60,000 nucleotides of DNA from contig NC_081406.1 of the NCBI RefSeq assembly GCF_030272615.1, positions 232,928,396 through 232,988,395 on the forward strand, written 5' to 3'. The DNA is from Cryptomeria japonica (Eukaryota > Streptophyta > Pinopsida > Cupressales > Cupressaceae). A model generated the notes under the pieces. It ran no database searches. It had not been told where the DNA came from and saw only the letters and a program-made list of their open reading frames with translations. A program made the translations under genes and the position numbers. This document shows positions 12,760 through 24,400 of the stretch, piece after piece; positions within the stretch are counted from its first letter, which is position 1; each line of letters opens with the position of its first letter.

Positions 12760-14470
12760 TGAACCTACTCTAGTTGCTCATTATACTCATCTCCCAATAA
12801 CCCTTTTATAAAATTTGTAATCAAAATCATCACGTGTTTCAATTGTAAGAGTTTGTTTAAATATAAACTCAACTTCTCAACATTTAAATTGTCAAAAGCA
12901 TGAATGTCTAGAAACATATAGGAAAGAATATTTGTGAAAACATCCATCCATTCTACACTATATTTTAAATGTTCATTCAGCTTAAAAAGTAGGGCTATGT
13001 GGTAAATAGTTATTCCCTCAAACTCTATCAATTGTCTTGCATTAATTTTCTTATAAGTGGTGTGAACTTCAAGAAAATTTTAAACACGTTTACAAAAATA
13101 AAAAATCTTACAAATAATTTAAATGGGCTGATTTCCAACATCGATATTGTCCAATACAATATTTAGAGCCTCAATCATTCAAGTCAAATGCATCTCCTAA
13201 CATCTCAAATGGATCCCACTTATGGAATTATCTCTAAAAGTGACCATTAGTGAACTATAATATTGCCATGTTTTTTCAATATGTTGCAGGAGTGACACTA
13301 ACACATTCCCAAGAAGACTATAGATCATAGTACACCTTAGATTCTTTTCCTTTTTCTTTGTTTCCTCTTTAGCTTTTCTTCTCTCATAGAGGTCATTTTC
13401 CAAGTTCCTCACCTTTATTTTAATCATTTCTAATTTTTGCATCAATTCATTTATTTCCGCTAAAGTTAAACTTTTTGTCTAGTTTGTCTGGGGATGGGAG
13501 CAATCCTAATACAGTTGTAAGTTGATACCTCAACCTTTGATTTTCCTTATTCAGTTTGTCAATATCAACCTACAGTTTCTTTTGTGCACCTTTAGTAAAC
13601 ATGGTTTTATGTAAAGTTATATATGCATCTTGTGAAACATTATTATCACCAACTCTCCTAACAATCAAATTTCTAGTTAATCCACTTGGATCATTTGTCA
13701 CTTGAGGCTTGTTAGTGCTAGCTAAAATTGACCAAATTGCCAAGATATCTTGTCTCTGGTCAAAACTAGATCTAAACTTAAATTCTTGGGCCTCATCATC
13801 TATATTTATGGTCTGATCTCCTAACTATCTTCTAACAATATCAATAGAAGTGATAGATATAATATCCTAACCTTCTAATAATAATAAACCATTTTCCCTC
13901 ACAAATTTCCTCCCCTTTCTGGGAGTCAGGTTAGCCATTTCCTCAGGTACTCTTTTTCAAACTTATTCTATAACCTCTTTCCTATTATAATCATTAAAAT
14001 CCTTTATTCTCATCTCTCTTTTGATCATTTCCCCTTTAAATTTAAGAAGGAATATTTGAAATTCTTTTGTGGTGATGAATTTGTTATCATGCGAACTTCT
14101 TGATATCATCAACAAGCTCTCCTCCCTTTTAAATTACCAGAGTTTTTTCCATAGGAGGGGGATCCACTTCAATCTTCTTTGGAGTATCAAATTCACTCTA
14201 ATCCTCTTGGGGAACTATGCTAGCCTTGTATATTATATTTTGGATACTCAATTACTAGATCCTTCCTAGGAGATAGTTGATGTATGTGAGTCATAGGTCT
14301 AGGATTCTCTAGGAATAGTGTTAGTGTAGATGAAGATGGTAATGATGCAATAGGGGATGAAAAAAAGGGTGCTTTGCACAAGCCAAGGTGACTTGATCTT
14401 TTCAAGATTATGTTTGTAAGCATAAATTGACAATTTTACTCTCAAAAGAGGATTATTTATTTCATCCATG
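12760..14470 (-). pseudogene. Unrecognised coiled-coil-type coding relic
   Basis: Read on the minus strand from about 14470 down, a protein-like text persists across stops and at least one frame change: TPRKGRKFV, SSFDQRQDILAIW, NDPSGLTRNLIVRRVGDN, DAYITLHKTMFTKGAQKK, DIDKLNKENQRLRYQLTTVL, then LENDLYERRKAKEETKKKEK in another frame (about 13400-13340) and a last open piece at 13031-12765. The heptad-like Lys/Glu/Leu runs suggest a coiled coil. I do not recognise the family. It lies directly downstream, on the same strand, of the truncated copia fragment F, where integrase and RT would be expected. It could be a separate transposon's accessory ORF or a captured host gene. Confidence 0.4.
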
Positions 14471-14810
14471 GCTCTTTATATGTCGTACCTTTTTCCTTTC
14501 TTCAATGCCTCTACAAATCTAACTTTTTCCAAATTTTCTCTCTTTTTTATTACTTCTTATTGCATGCATAATTTCTAATTAAATCCTTAGTTTCATTATA
14601 TTGCCTTGGTGTATCCACTTGCATCCTATGGGGCCTTAAGAAAATGTAAAAAAAAAATTGTTGATGAGATGAATGAAACACTATTTTGTATTTCTTAAAT
14701 GCATATTTTTGCTTCATTAATTTGCCATATTATTTATAGAAAAATAATTCTATCAAGGACAAGTTTACGTAGGACATGAGGTACTACCAATGCACTTGAA
14801 AATCTAATAA

Positions 14811-16340
14811 CTAATTTCTCCTTGTAGAGAAACCCACTTGTTCCTTAATTTTAAAAGTTCTCCTTGTTTCTTTTCCAACTTGACATTCCTTGTAAATAAC
14901 ATTAGAAAGCTCTGTAATCTTGAGGAAATCTCTCACAACATGAATTGACCAGATTATGAAAATTAATGTGACATATCCTCTAGGCCCATAACCAATTCTC
15001 ATTAATCTATGCCATTAGGCAATATCTACCCACTGTCCTCAACTAATAAACATTTCCATTTGTCCTCTTTCGTGGTGCAATCATAGTTCTGGATTTTTTT
15101 TTGATCTCACACACATCATCTTGAAAAATAAGTTTATATAGATTTCCACACATTTGAACAACACTCACAAGATTGTGATTTAAGCATTTAATATAAAAAA
15201 CATTGTCAGTATTATGTTTGCCATCAAAACTGATAGAACCAATTCCAACTATCCTAGTCATCTGATCATCTCTAAATCTAACAACACCTCCATAATTTTT
15301 TTGAATCTTTACAAACTTACTCTTGTCACTGGTCATATGATTTGAAAATGTTTAGCTTTAATCCATTTATCTTTATCTCTTCTAGCATGAAAAGTAGACA
15401 CAACAGTACCTTCAATTTTAGTAGCATCTTCCAAAGATTTTTCCTTCACAATTTTGCCAAGGTTAGCAAAACAAGATTCTTCCTTTACTGCCAAGAAAAA
15501 ACATTCACTGTCTTCTTCATAAAAAGATTCATCATTAGAAATACTAGCATCATCCGCAATATAATAAGACTTCCTATTGAACTTTCTTCTACTTCCTTAT
15601 TCTTCTGATTTGCAATTTTGTTAGGACATCTAGAAGCATAATGAATTATCTTTTCACTACAAAAACATTTAAAGGGAAACTTACCTTTGTACATTTTGGT
15701 CCCTTTCTTCATTCCTCTCACAAAGTTTTCCTCAATCTCATGAGAGTTTTCTTCATTAGATTTCTCATCTTTTGTTGATTTAGTAGCCTTAAATGCAGTT
15801 TCTATTCTTTCACTCGTAGTACCAAATTCTCTCATCTTATTTAAAGCATGCAATGACGTAGACAAGTATTTGTTAGTATACATTTTAATTTTGAGATTCT
15901 TCTATTGCTGAAACCTTAGAGATATAGGTTTTAGTAAGAGTTTTGAGTACCTTTTTCACAACTTCATCTTTTAGAAAATTACCACCAAGACCTCTAATCT
16001 CATTTACAACATCATCTATCTTCTACAAGTAGCTAGTTATATTTTCTTCTTCTTCTTCTTCAATCCACAAGCATTGATACTAAGTCTTAGTATTATGTAG
16101 CTTAGCTTCTTTGATTATATGATCTTCTTCATACGGATTTTCTAATTTATTCTAAACTTTTCCTTTTCATTATCTTCAAATTCCTTTATCTCATCTAGAG
16201 TGTTCAACTCAGTTACTAGTTTGATGTACACTTTTGTGTAACAAACTTCCAAACTTCATAACCAAGAGAAATCAGGTAACCTTGCATCTTCACTTTCCAA
16301 AAAGCATAGTTGGATCCATCAAACATAGGGATTGTCAATT
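14811..16340 (-). pseudogene. Element F gag-protease-pre-integrase remnant
   Basis: On the minus strand: a gag fragment from about 16340; a gag and zinc-knuckle piece at 15883-15485 with CFCSEKIIHYASRC (C-x2-C-x4-H-x4-C); a protease-region piece at 15336-15043 containing MTSDKSKF and VRFRDDQMTR; and a pre-integrase piece at 15002-14811 ending near KECQVGKETRR. The aspartyl protease active-site text just upstream of MTSDKSKF is destroyed by a frame change. Frameshifts and stops separate all pieces, so nothing here is functional. Gag packages the RNA, the protease cuts the polyprotein, and the integrase inserts the DNA copy. Confidence 0.8.
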
Positions 16341-16393
16341 TGTGCACCATCAGTATCTCCTCAAGTGGTTAAGATATTCTCAAAGGAACTAAA

Positions 16394-16405
16394 GCTCTGA
16401 TACCA
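16394..16405 (-). other. Primer-binding site of element F
   Basis: The minus strand reads TGGTATCAGAGC, the usual copia site complementary to the 3' end of initiator-Met tRNA. It sits two bases inside the LTR edge at 16408, fixing the orientation of F as minus. Confidence 0.9.
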
Positions 16406-17841
16406 AATGTTGAATGTTCCTATGCACAAGACGACTGAAAGGGGGGGTGAATTAGTTGTCTACATAACTTATAAATGTTTTCTTTAGATTAGATTCACGG
16501 TAACTTAACTTTATCAATTAATCCATAAAAATATACGAGCATGAAATAACATGAAAAAAAACTCATCATACATAATGAAACACTAGATTTGATGTGTCAA
16601 ACCCTATTATGGTAAAAACCACAGAAAATATTAATCTAAATATATGAACACATGTTAGGGTGACACCAGATAAGGTGATTTTCACAAAGAAAGGCTCATT
16701 GTTAAAAGCTCACTACCCGAAAGAAAAAAAGAAGGGCTCACTGCCTAAATGAAGAAGAATAAAAGAGAAAGAATCCACCACTGATACACCTCTACAACCA
16801 TAATATTTGTAAATACATTCCTCTCACTTCTTCTGGTAGCTAACACATGAAAGTCCACATTGCTTAGGAATTTTTGCCAACTCAAACAAAACTTAGCGTC
16901 TAGTTTGTCCTTGGAGACTATTTTTTTTTCGTTTGCATTTTGGGTCCTTATAAAACCTGTTATACTTTAATAAAAAACACAATCAATTAGGGGATAGCTC
17001 CTCTTTTAGACACCTTCATCACATATACCGATGCACATTTTCCCTGACTCACACTTCCTTTTTCTTCATTTTCATCCTCAACAAATTATCCTTTATTTAT
17101 ATCATGCGTACATATACAAAATATCCCAAGGTTGGCTAAGCATCTTAACCAAACAAAATTCAATTTAGGTTTGTATTAAACATTCCCACAATGGAAAAGA
17201 ATGTAAGGTCAACCACAACACTTCTTAACTGAGAGCACAATAAACATCATGCATCTTACACATCGATCTATAATTATTGGAGCAATAATGTGAAGTGTAA
17301 ACACTTGAGGTCTGCCAAAGCTGGAGTAAACACCATCGAATTTTGAAATGATGCCTTTAAAGCCCAAGAAATAATTCCAACTGAATATAATGAAGCTAAG
17401 GACATTGTCAACTTATCTTTAAAGCCGCAACACCAAAAACCATAATGTGGAAAAATGCATAGAGTCCATTTCACACATACATACTATCAAACACCATTAC
17501 ACACCAACGAACACAACTTTGTTTGTACTATAATATAGAGAACCAAATCTGAGATCTAAGATCTCTAAATACTGCTTAACAACATATCCAAACTGTAGAC
17601 ACCTAAAAATGGTCAACGCTTGCGAGGTCATACTTTAACATTTGCGCATTGCCTCATTTTAGGTTTTTGCGTCGCATTAACATTTCTCCTATGTCACGCA
17701 CTTGGTCTTTATCATTTGCGAACATCGAGTCATTCTTCTACATTCTTCAATCATCTCGTCCTCGAATTTGGTCTTGTCGACAACATTATCCAGTCATGAT
17801 TTTGATCAATCTTATCTTGTTGCATCAATGTGCGTGCTAAT

Positions 17842-18140
17842 TTGTCATCATTTTGGACATCGTCAATCCTAATTAGGGTTTTGTCCTCTCATCAATCTTA
17901 TCATTTTGGACATCATCAATCCTAATTAGGGTTTTGTCCTCTTTTCAATCTTGTCATCATGCGATCGATTTGTCATTAGTCGTTGTCATGTTCGATCTTG
18001 TCATTTTGCGATCAATTGATCATGGTCATTTTCAATCTTGTCGTCTTGCAATCCATTTTGTCGTCGATTCTTGTCCTCTTGTCGATCTTGTCATTTTGCG
18101 ACCGATTTGTCATCAATCGTTGTCTGTCTCAATTATGTCA
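17842..18140. repeat. Tandem TTGTCATTTTG-rich repeats in the solo LTR
   Basis: A unit of about 52 bp containing CAATCCTAATTAGGGTTTTG occurs twice in a row (about 17862 and 17919). Degenerate units with TCTTGTCATTTTGCGATC follow. This is an internal minisatellite of the LTR. Confidence 0.7.
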
Positions 18141-18534
18141 ATTTGGATCAATTTGTCATTGTTCCTTGTCAATTGGCGCATTTCTCAATCAAATCGTCTA
18201 TCACATTGGTCATTTATCAATTTAAAATCATGATCGACATTAATTATCTTCAATCAGGACCTAATTGTCATCCTCGCATTTCTAATTCGCCTTCTAAGGT
18301 TTTATGATTTATTCATTTAACCTAATTTGTCATTTCTTCCTCTAGGATTACTAAATTATTTATTAATCCTAAGTTTCCTCATTACAATTAAATATTCATT
18401 TAATTGGCTAATTATTCCTCTTTGTGAGTGAATTATTTAATAAATGAAAAATTATTGATTAATTCACTAATTCTCTAATTTCCTAATTTCTTAATTCTTA
18501 AATTCAATTTCCTCCTATTTCTCTCCTAAATTTA

Positions 18535-18715
18535 TGGCAATGACATAGAAATTTGTCATAGAATTTATCATAAATTGTCATAAAATTCTTGACATAGAAA
18601 TTTGTCATAGAATTTGTCATAAAATGTCATAAAAATGTCATAAATTCTTGACATAGAAATTTGTCATAGAATTGTCATAAGCCTTGCATAGCAATTTGTC
18701 ATAGATATGTCATAA
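18535..18715. repeat. Tandem TGTCATA minisatellite in the solo LTR
   Basis: GACATAGAAATTTGTCATAG recurs at about 18544, 18590 and 18650, interleaved with many short AATTGTCATAA/AATGTCATAA units, to about 18715. The array is built from a 7- to 10-bp core. Confidence 0.8.
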
Positions 18716-19307
18716 TTTTGCTATTCTTGATTTGAATTTCCATTCGAATCACTATCATGCTAATTTTCTCATTTCTCCAATTCTTCTATAAATTGGATGA
18801 TTTTCTTCAATCAAATCCCTTAATAACCTTGAATCCTTGAGCCTTAATAATCCGAATTTCTATAAAACTACCGAACTTTCGTTTCTAGTACTCTTGAACT
18901 TTCTTGCTTTCAATTGTATGTGCACTTGTAGGTGAGATCCACAAACCCATTGAAGAGGAAAGAACAACAATGGAGCCGCATGGAAGGAGTGTTCAATTCT
19001 ACGTCTGGTTTGCATAATTTTCATTTTGAATACTTTGTTTTCATACCTCCATTGAATGTGCTTTGGAATTAGGTTCATTTCAATGAGTATTCTTATGATT
19101 GAGCTATCATGTCTAGTGTTTTGATTGATATACTTATCTTTTGATTATTCCTAATTCCGATGCTACACAAACTATATCAATAGATTAACAATATAAAATA
19201 AATATAGAGGAAAACTCTTTACTATACCAACTAGTCACTAATGACAACAAATCATGTTGACATCAATGACAGCACATTAAAAGCTCATCATACCCAAAAT
19301 TATAACA

Positions 19308-19325
19308 ATCTCTCACTTTCTCATT
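19308..19325 (-). other. Polypurine tract of element G (degenerate)
   Basis: The minus strand reads AGAAAGTGAGAGAT just before the LTR edge at 19307. It is a decayed form of the AAAGGGGGAGAT tract next to the LTRs of E and D, and would prime plus-strand DNA synthesis. Confidence 0.65.
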
Positions 19326-19686
19326 GATGGAAATAAATCAATGACAACAATAATATCAACAGCTCTCATACCAAATTTTTAATGCTTTCCAATAGACTAT
19401 TATCTCCCTTTTCCAACTACACTCTAACATTCTACCTTTGTAACTTACTCTCCAATTATCTCCAAAACTCTCCCCCTTTGTTTTTTATTAAGATAAACGG
19501 GTTTTACAGGGACCCAAAACCCAAATCCAACCAAAAAATAAACATAGCAATCAGAGTCTAACCAGCCACTAAACAACAACAGAAACAAGGGACTCACCCC
19601 AAAGTAGAAAACCACAAAAAAAAAACCTAAACAAGATGCACAAGAAAAAAAAACTAAGAAAGAACTTTCATATGATCAACATTCTT

Positions 19687-21260
19687 CTAGATCACTTTAT
19701 TATTAATCTCTTGGATTTCCTCCATAATAAACCTCAAACTACCTTTTTCTTGATGTTCGCTCTTGGTCCTGGTAGAAGGTCCCATGGATGCCTGTACCTC
19801 CTGGTTTTTCTTAGCCAAGTTGATATTTGGGGATCTCTTAGCTCTGGTCATCTGCTCCTTCTGAAAGGTAATTTCCTCATTGACTCTTTTGAGGCCCTTG
19901 ACATTTTTATACATGGCTTCGTTGCTAACCTCCACCAAACCCTGAAGTTTACTTTGTAGCTCATGTATTTCTTTCTCCAGCCTGTCGATTTTAGCCTCAT
20001 GTTTAGTCTTCATAACCTTAATATCTTTCACAATTTCTTGGGACAACTTCAGGAGTTTTTCAGTTTTATCTAGAGCTAGATTCTCATTGAAGGTGTCAAT
20101 GAAATCCTTAATCCCCTATTTCAAAAAATTAATTTCCCCAAAAACCCATCAAAAGCACTTCTCCTGATTCGTCAGTGAATTCACTAGGTTCTTCTCAACA
20201 TCCATTTCATCATCTTTAGTCTCATTGGGGTCCACATTTAGGGGGATTTCAAGTGTTATTTTATTATCCTCCTTGTCAAGGATCTCAACCTTTTTTTCAG
20301 TCTTCTATTTTTCAGATTTTGCGAGCCCAAGCTGTGGGGTTGCAAAACTGGGGATTTCTTTTTTGTAGCCCATATAGGTGGGTTTTTTCTATTGCTACTA
20401 GTACCAGGAGTTTTATTTTGTAGGGAACCCTCATCCTCTAAGGGTTTATAATATGAGTCATCCGATACATGGACATCATTCCAATCCATAGCCATTCTGC
20501 CCTCCGCATTATCAAACTCTATATCTAAAACATCATTCACCTCCTGGTTGGCTAAAGACTTAGGGTTTTTCAGAATAGAGAAGGGTTTAACCTCATGTGC
20601 TTTAGCATACTCCATAATTAGGAGGATTAAACCCTCATGTAGAACCAAATTATCTTCATTCTTAAAATGATTATGAATGGATAGCTTCAGAGAAGATAAT
20701 AATTAAAACAGAATGTAAATTCTTTTGTCATGCGTAAAATGATTCAAAATCATGAAATGGTAAGAAAATATGCTAGAAAAGTGGCTATCGAGGGTTATGT
20801 ACCTCATTATGAACTCCGCCATGTCCTCCCAGAGACTCTAAAGGTCCAACCTATTGTAGCCACCATCCGAGTTCTTCTTAATCCTTCTTCTTTCACTTTT
20901 TTTTCATATAAAAACTAAGAGAGCATCTTCTGAATTCTTCCTTTCCCTAAAAAAATTTCCTACCCTCCAAATTGAGTCTAGAAATATTAGAAATAAAGGG
21001 TCATCAATTTTGAACTCTACCTCATACACACACAACACCCCATTATCCCAATTGCTCACAAACAATTCCATGAGCTTATGATTTTGTCCATGAAGTTTTC
21101 AAACAAAGGGCTCCATTCCCCCATTTGAAGGTCCAACCTATTGTAGCTGTCATCTGGGTTCTTCTTAACCCTTCTTCTTTCACTCTATTTTTTATAGAAA
21201 AATGAGAGGGTTTCTTTCACATTCTTCCTTTCCCTGAAAAATTCCCTACCCTCCATATTG
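19687..21260 (-). pseudogene. Retroposon ORF relic with C-terminal coiled coil
   Basis: The protein-like text runs along most of the minus strand of the insertion. An N-terminal part repeats (GREFFRERKNVKETLSFF near 21235-21180 and a diverged copy near 20950) because the DNA is tandemly duplicated there. The middle part, open at 20648-20256, includes HEVKPFSILKNPKSLANQEV and MAMDWNDVHVSDDSYYKPLE. After a frame change near 20300 comes VDPNETKDDEMDVEKN, and then an open C-terminal piece at 20046-19687 with KIDRLEKEIHELQSKLQGLV, a clear heptad coiled coil. I do not recognise the family; it is not the DUF4283 ORF1 seen at 8250. It could be an alternative LINE ORF1 or a captured cellular transcript. 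Confidence 0.55.
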
Positions 21261-21303
21261 AGCCCAGAAATCTCAACAATAAAGGGTTCATCAATTCTGA
21301 ACG
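20841..21303. repeat. 287-bp-offset tandem duplication inside the retroposon
   Basis: AAGGTCCAACCTATTGTAGC starts at 20841, and a near-identical stretch starts at 21128. The match continues through TTCTTCTTTCAC, TTCTTCCTTTCCCT and TCATCAATT to the retroposon's 5' edge. The insertion's 5' end thus lies within the second copy. Confidence 0.75.
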
Positions 21304-21489
21304 CTCCCCCTTTGTTACTCACATTTACCTTCTCATTATCTACCCCTTTACCATTAAAGACAAGGGGCCAAACTAAAACATTATTAGCTCTTTCTACTCA
21401 GCTCCTCAAAATCTCACAACTGCACATAGCTCCCCCTAAGAGGAAGCCCCAAGTGTTTGTCAAGAATAATAATATTCTTTAAGTTCACT

Positions 21490-24400
21490 GGACTAATGCA
21501 CCTCTATATGCATCTAGTTCAAAAAATCAGGGGCAATAACCCTTAATCTCTTCCAGAGAAACTCGAAATTATCCTTAGAGAGCGCTTTAGTAAAGATATC
21601 AACAATATGCTCTTTTTTAGGTACACAATCAAGCTTCACTTCATTCTCCAAAAATTTCTCCCTCAAGAAGTGATACTAGATTGAAATGTGTTTAATCCTT
21701 GAATGTGGTACCATATTCTTAGAAATATTTTTTGTATTGGTATTATCACAAAAGAGAGAAATTGGTTCATCAAACAATATTCCAATATGGACTTCAAAGT
21801 TTGTTTCATCTATAATACGTATGTATGGGAAGATGCAACAACAATATATTCATCTTTAGTAGTAGACAAAGATATTGAATCTTGTTTCTTACTTGACCAA
21901 GCAACCAATCAGGTTCTAAGGAAAAATGCACCCCCACTTGTATTTTTCCTTAGTCGTCCACACAACCAACCCAATTTGCATTGGTATAAGCAATAAGAGT
22001 GAATTTAGATATTCTAGGATACCATAGTCCATAGTCTTGTGTTCCCTTTTAGGTATATTAAAGTTCTAGAAACTACAATAACATGTGTTCCTTTTGGATC
22101 TTGCTAGAATCTAGCTATAAGACAAACAACATGCATGATATCTGGTCTATTAGCAATTGGGTACAATAATTCTCCAATCATTGATCTATATTTTCTCTCA
22201 TAAGTCTTCGAAGACTCAACATATTTGCTCATCTTACATCTAGTAGTCATAGGAGTACATACTAGTTTAGCATTTTCCATTCCAAACTTCTTCAACATTT
22301 TTTTTAACATACTTTGATTGTGAAATAAATATACCATCAACAGTCTAACTAACTTGTAAACTAAGAAAGAAATTGATTTCCATAGTCATAGATATTTCAA
22401 ACTCTTCTTGCATCTCATGAGAAAAATTCTTGCACATGCAATAATTTTCTCCAATTATTATATCATCAACCTTAAAATAGAGATTACTTTCAGCATTACC
22501 TTTTTGAAATTCTTGCTTTAGCAAATAGTTTTCAAGCCTTGCATACCAAGCTCTAGGATCTTGCTTCAATCCATATAGTGCCTTCTTCAATTTGCAAACC
22601 ATATTCAGAGTGTCTAATAGATTTAATCCTTCTAGTTGTTTTATGTACACATCTTTTAGTTCTCCATTCAGGAATGCAGACTTCACATCCATTTGATAAA
22701 CCTTGAAGTCCTTATGACCTAGAAAAGTTGGAAACAATCTGATAGATTCCATTCTTTCCACATGAGCATAAATTTCCTCAAATCTATTCCTTCTACCTGT
22801 GAGTATATTCATCTAATTTGTTTCATAATACCCACATAGTTCCTATCACATTCTTGTCAGTTGGTCTTGGGACAAGTACCCAAGTCGTATTCTTCTCAAT
22901 CTATTCCAATTATTCTTTCATAGCTCTCATCCAATGTTGATCACTACAAGATTCTTTTACTATCTTTGGATTTATTTTTGAAACTAACCATAAGTTCAAC
23001 TGATCTTCAACAACTTCACTTCTTGTGATAACACCTATTTTTTTGTCTCCAATAACATATTTCTCTGAATAATTCTTCTACACATACCTTCGAGTCTTAG
23101 GAGCAATTTTTGGAGCATCTTCATAATCATTCTTCACTTTTGTTTCTTCAGCCTTTTCTTCTACTTTCCTACTAATAGACTCATTTGATTCATATCCAAT
23201 CTCTACATTTTTATTCATTGGAATGTCTTTATCAACTTTCACATTTGTGATTTCAACAATACTCCTCAGTCTTTTGTTATAACATTTGTAAACTTTGCTT
23301 TTAGTAGAATATCCAAAGAATATACCTTAATCACCTCTTGTGTCAGACTTCCCTGAATTCTCTTCATCTCTTCTGGTATAATATTTACTTCCAAATACTC
23401 TGAAATATTTCACAAATGGAGTCCTTCCATACCATAGTTCATAAGATGTATTTCCATAGTCTATTGTAATATGTATTGCTTCAGTCCACTAGATTTTTGA
23501 TAGACTTGCCTCATTCATCATTGTTCTAGTATCCTCTTGAATTGTTCTATGCATCCCTCTTAACCACACCTGGAGAAAACAGATGTCTTATTATTCCATA
23601 ATTCTCACAAAAAGTATTGAACTCATTAGAAATAAAATTTTCACCTCTATCAAAACTCAAACATTTTATTCTTATATATCTATCTCATTTTCAACCATAG
23701 CTTTGAATGTCTTGATATTTTCTAGAGATTTAGATCTTTTTCTTTTAAGAAAGTAACCCAAGTCATTCTAGAGTAATCATCAATAAAGAGCATGAAATAC
23801 CCGTCACTTTGTTGACTTATTATTCTGATCATGACACAAATATTAGTGTGCATTGATTCCAATAGTCTAGTAGAAGATTGTTCCTTAACCTTAAACGTTC
23901 TTGTTTGTTTTCCAACTTGATTCCTTGCGGATATCATTAGTTGGCCTTGTAATATTCGCCAAATCGCTCGCAGATTGAGTTGAACTAATCCTCTCCATAT
24001 TATGAAAATTAATGTAACACATCCTCTAGTGGCATAACCAATTCTCATTAATCTGCATCATCCAACAATATCTGCCAACTATCCTCAACTGATAAATATT
24101 TCCATCTGTCCTCATTCCTACTGCAATCATAGTTCCATTACTTTTTTTTGATCTCACACCCATCATCGTAAAAAACAAGATTATATCCATTCAACACATT
24201 TTACCAACACTCAAAATATTATGATTTAAGCCTTTGAACATAGACAACATTGTCAATATTATGTTTACAAACAAAACTGAACCAATTCCAACTACCCTAG
24301 CCATCTGAACATCTCCAAATCTAACAACACCTCCATCATGTTTTTCAAGCTTTACAAACTTACTATTGTCACTAGTCATATGATTTGAACATCCACTATT

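Larger units (their letters stand above)
14760..16407 (-). mobile_element. Copia element F, 5' internal fragment
   Basis: Going left from the shared LTR at 16408, the minus strand shows a primer-binding site, gag, protease region and the start of the pre-integrase domain, then stops matching copia near 14760. Integrase, RT, RNase H and a left LTR are missing from this fragment. Sequence content is very close to element G (same gag and protease phrases), so both belong to one family. Confidence 0.8.
17594..19167. repeat. Solo LTR (probably Gypsy-type), TSD CAAAC
   Basis: A 1574-bp segment starts TGTAGACACCTAAAAATGG and ends GATGCTACA, i.e. TG...CA. It is flanked by perfect CAAAC at 17589-17593 and 19168-19172, and the text on either side (ACATATC ... 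TATATCAATAG) rejoins into the copia LTR seen intact at 31740-31760. It holds no coding region, which makes it a solo LTR left by recombination between the two LTRs of an inserted element. The TGTAGACACC start is typical of plant Gypsy LTRs. Confidence 0.88.
16408..19307 (-). repeat. Copia LTR shared by F and G, split by a solo LTR
   Basis: Plus-strand text begins TGTTGAATGTTCC at 16408 and ends TATAACA at 19307. Without the 1579-bp insertion at 17594-19172 (solo LTR plus one TSD copy) it is about 1.3 kb. Its left edge faces a primer-binding site (element F) and its right edge faces a polypurine tract (element G), so one LTR serves two internal regions. Long parts match 30717-31915, for example the TGGTGATTTT/CAAAGAAAGGCTCA region near 16670 and 30770. 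It contains a stretch near 16938-16978 that resembles the 3' end of LINE-type retroposons, in the opposite orientation. Confidence 0.8.
19483..21303 (-). mobile_element. 1.8-kb LINE-tailed retroposon, TSD CTCCCCCTTTGTT
   Basis: A perfect 13-bp direct repeat CTCCCCCTTTGTT lies at 19470-19482 and 21304-21316, bracketing an 1821-bp insertion in the 3' untranslated part of element G. The minus-strand 3' end reads TTTTGGGTCCCTGTAAAACC, then CGTTTATCTTAATAAAAAAC. The same tail type occurs in the 94-bp insertion at 35382-35475. Long TSD plus an A-rich 3' tail means target-primed reverse transcription, as for LINEs. No RT is present inside; the only coding content is the relic described at 19687-21260. 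It is therefore a non-autonomous copy mobilised by a LINE. Confidence 0.85.

Noticed and set aside
17934-18307. Three overlapping plus-strand frames of 80-99 codons
   Set aside because: Produced by the TTGTCATTTTG minisatellite of the solo LTR, which lacks stops in several frames.
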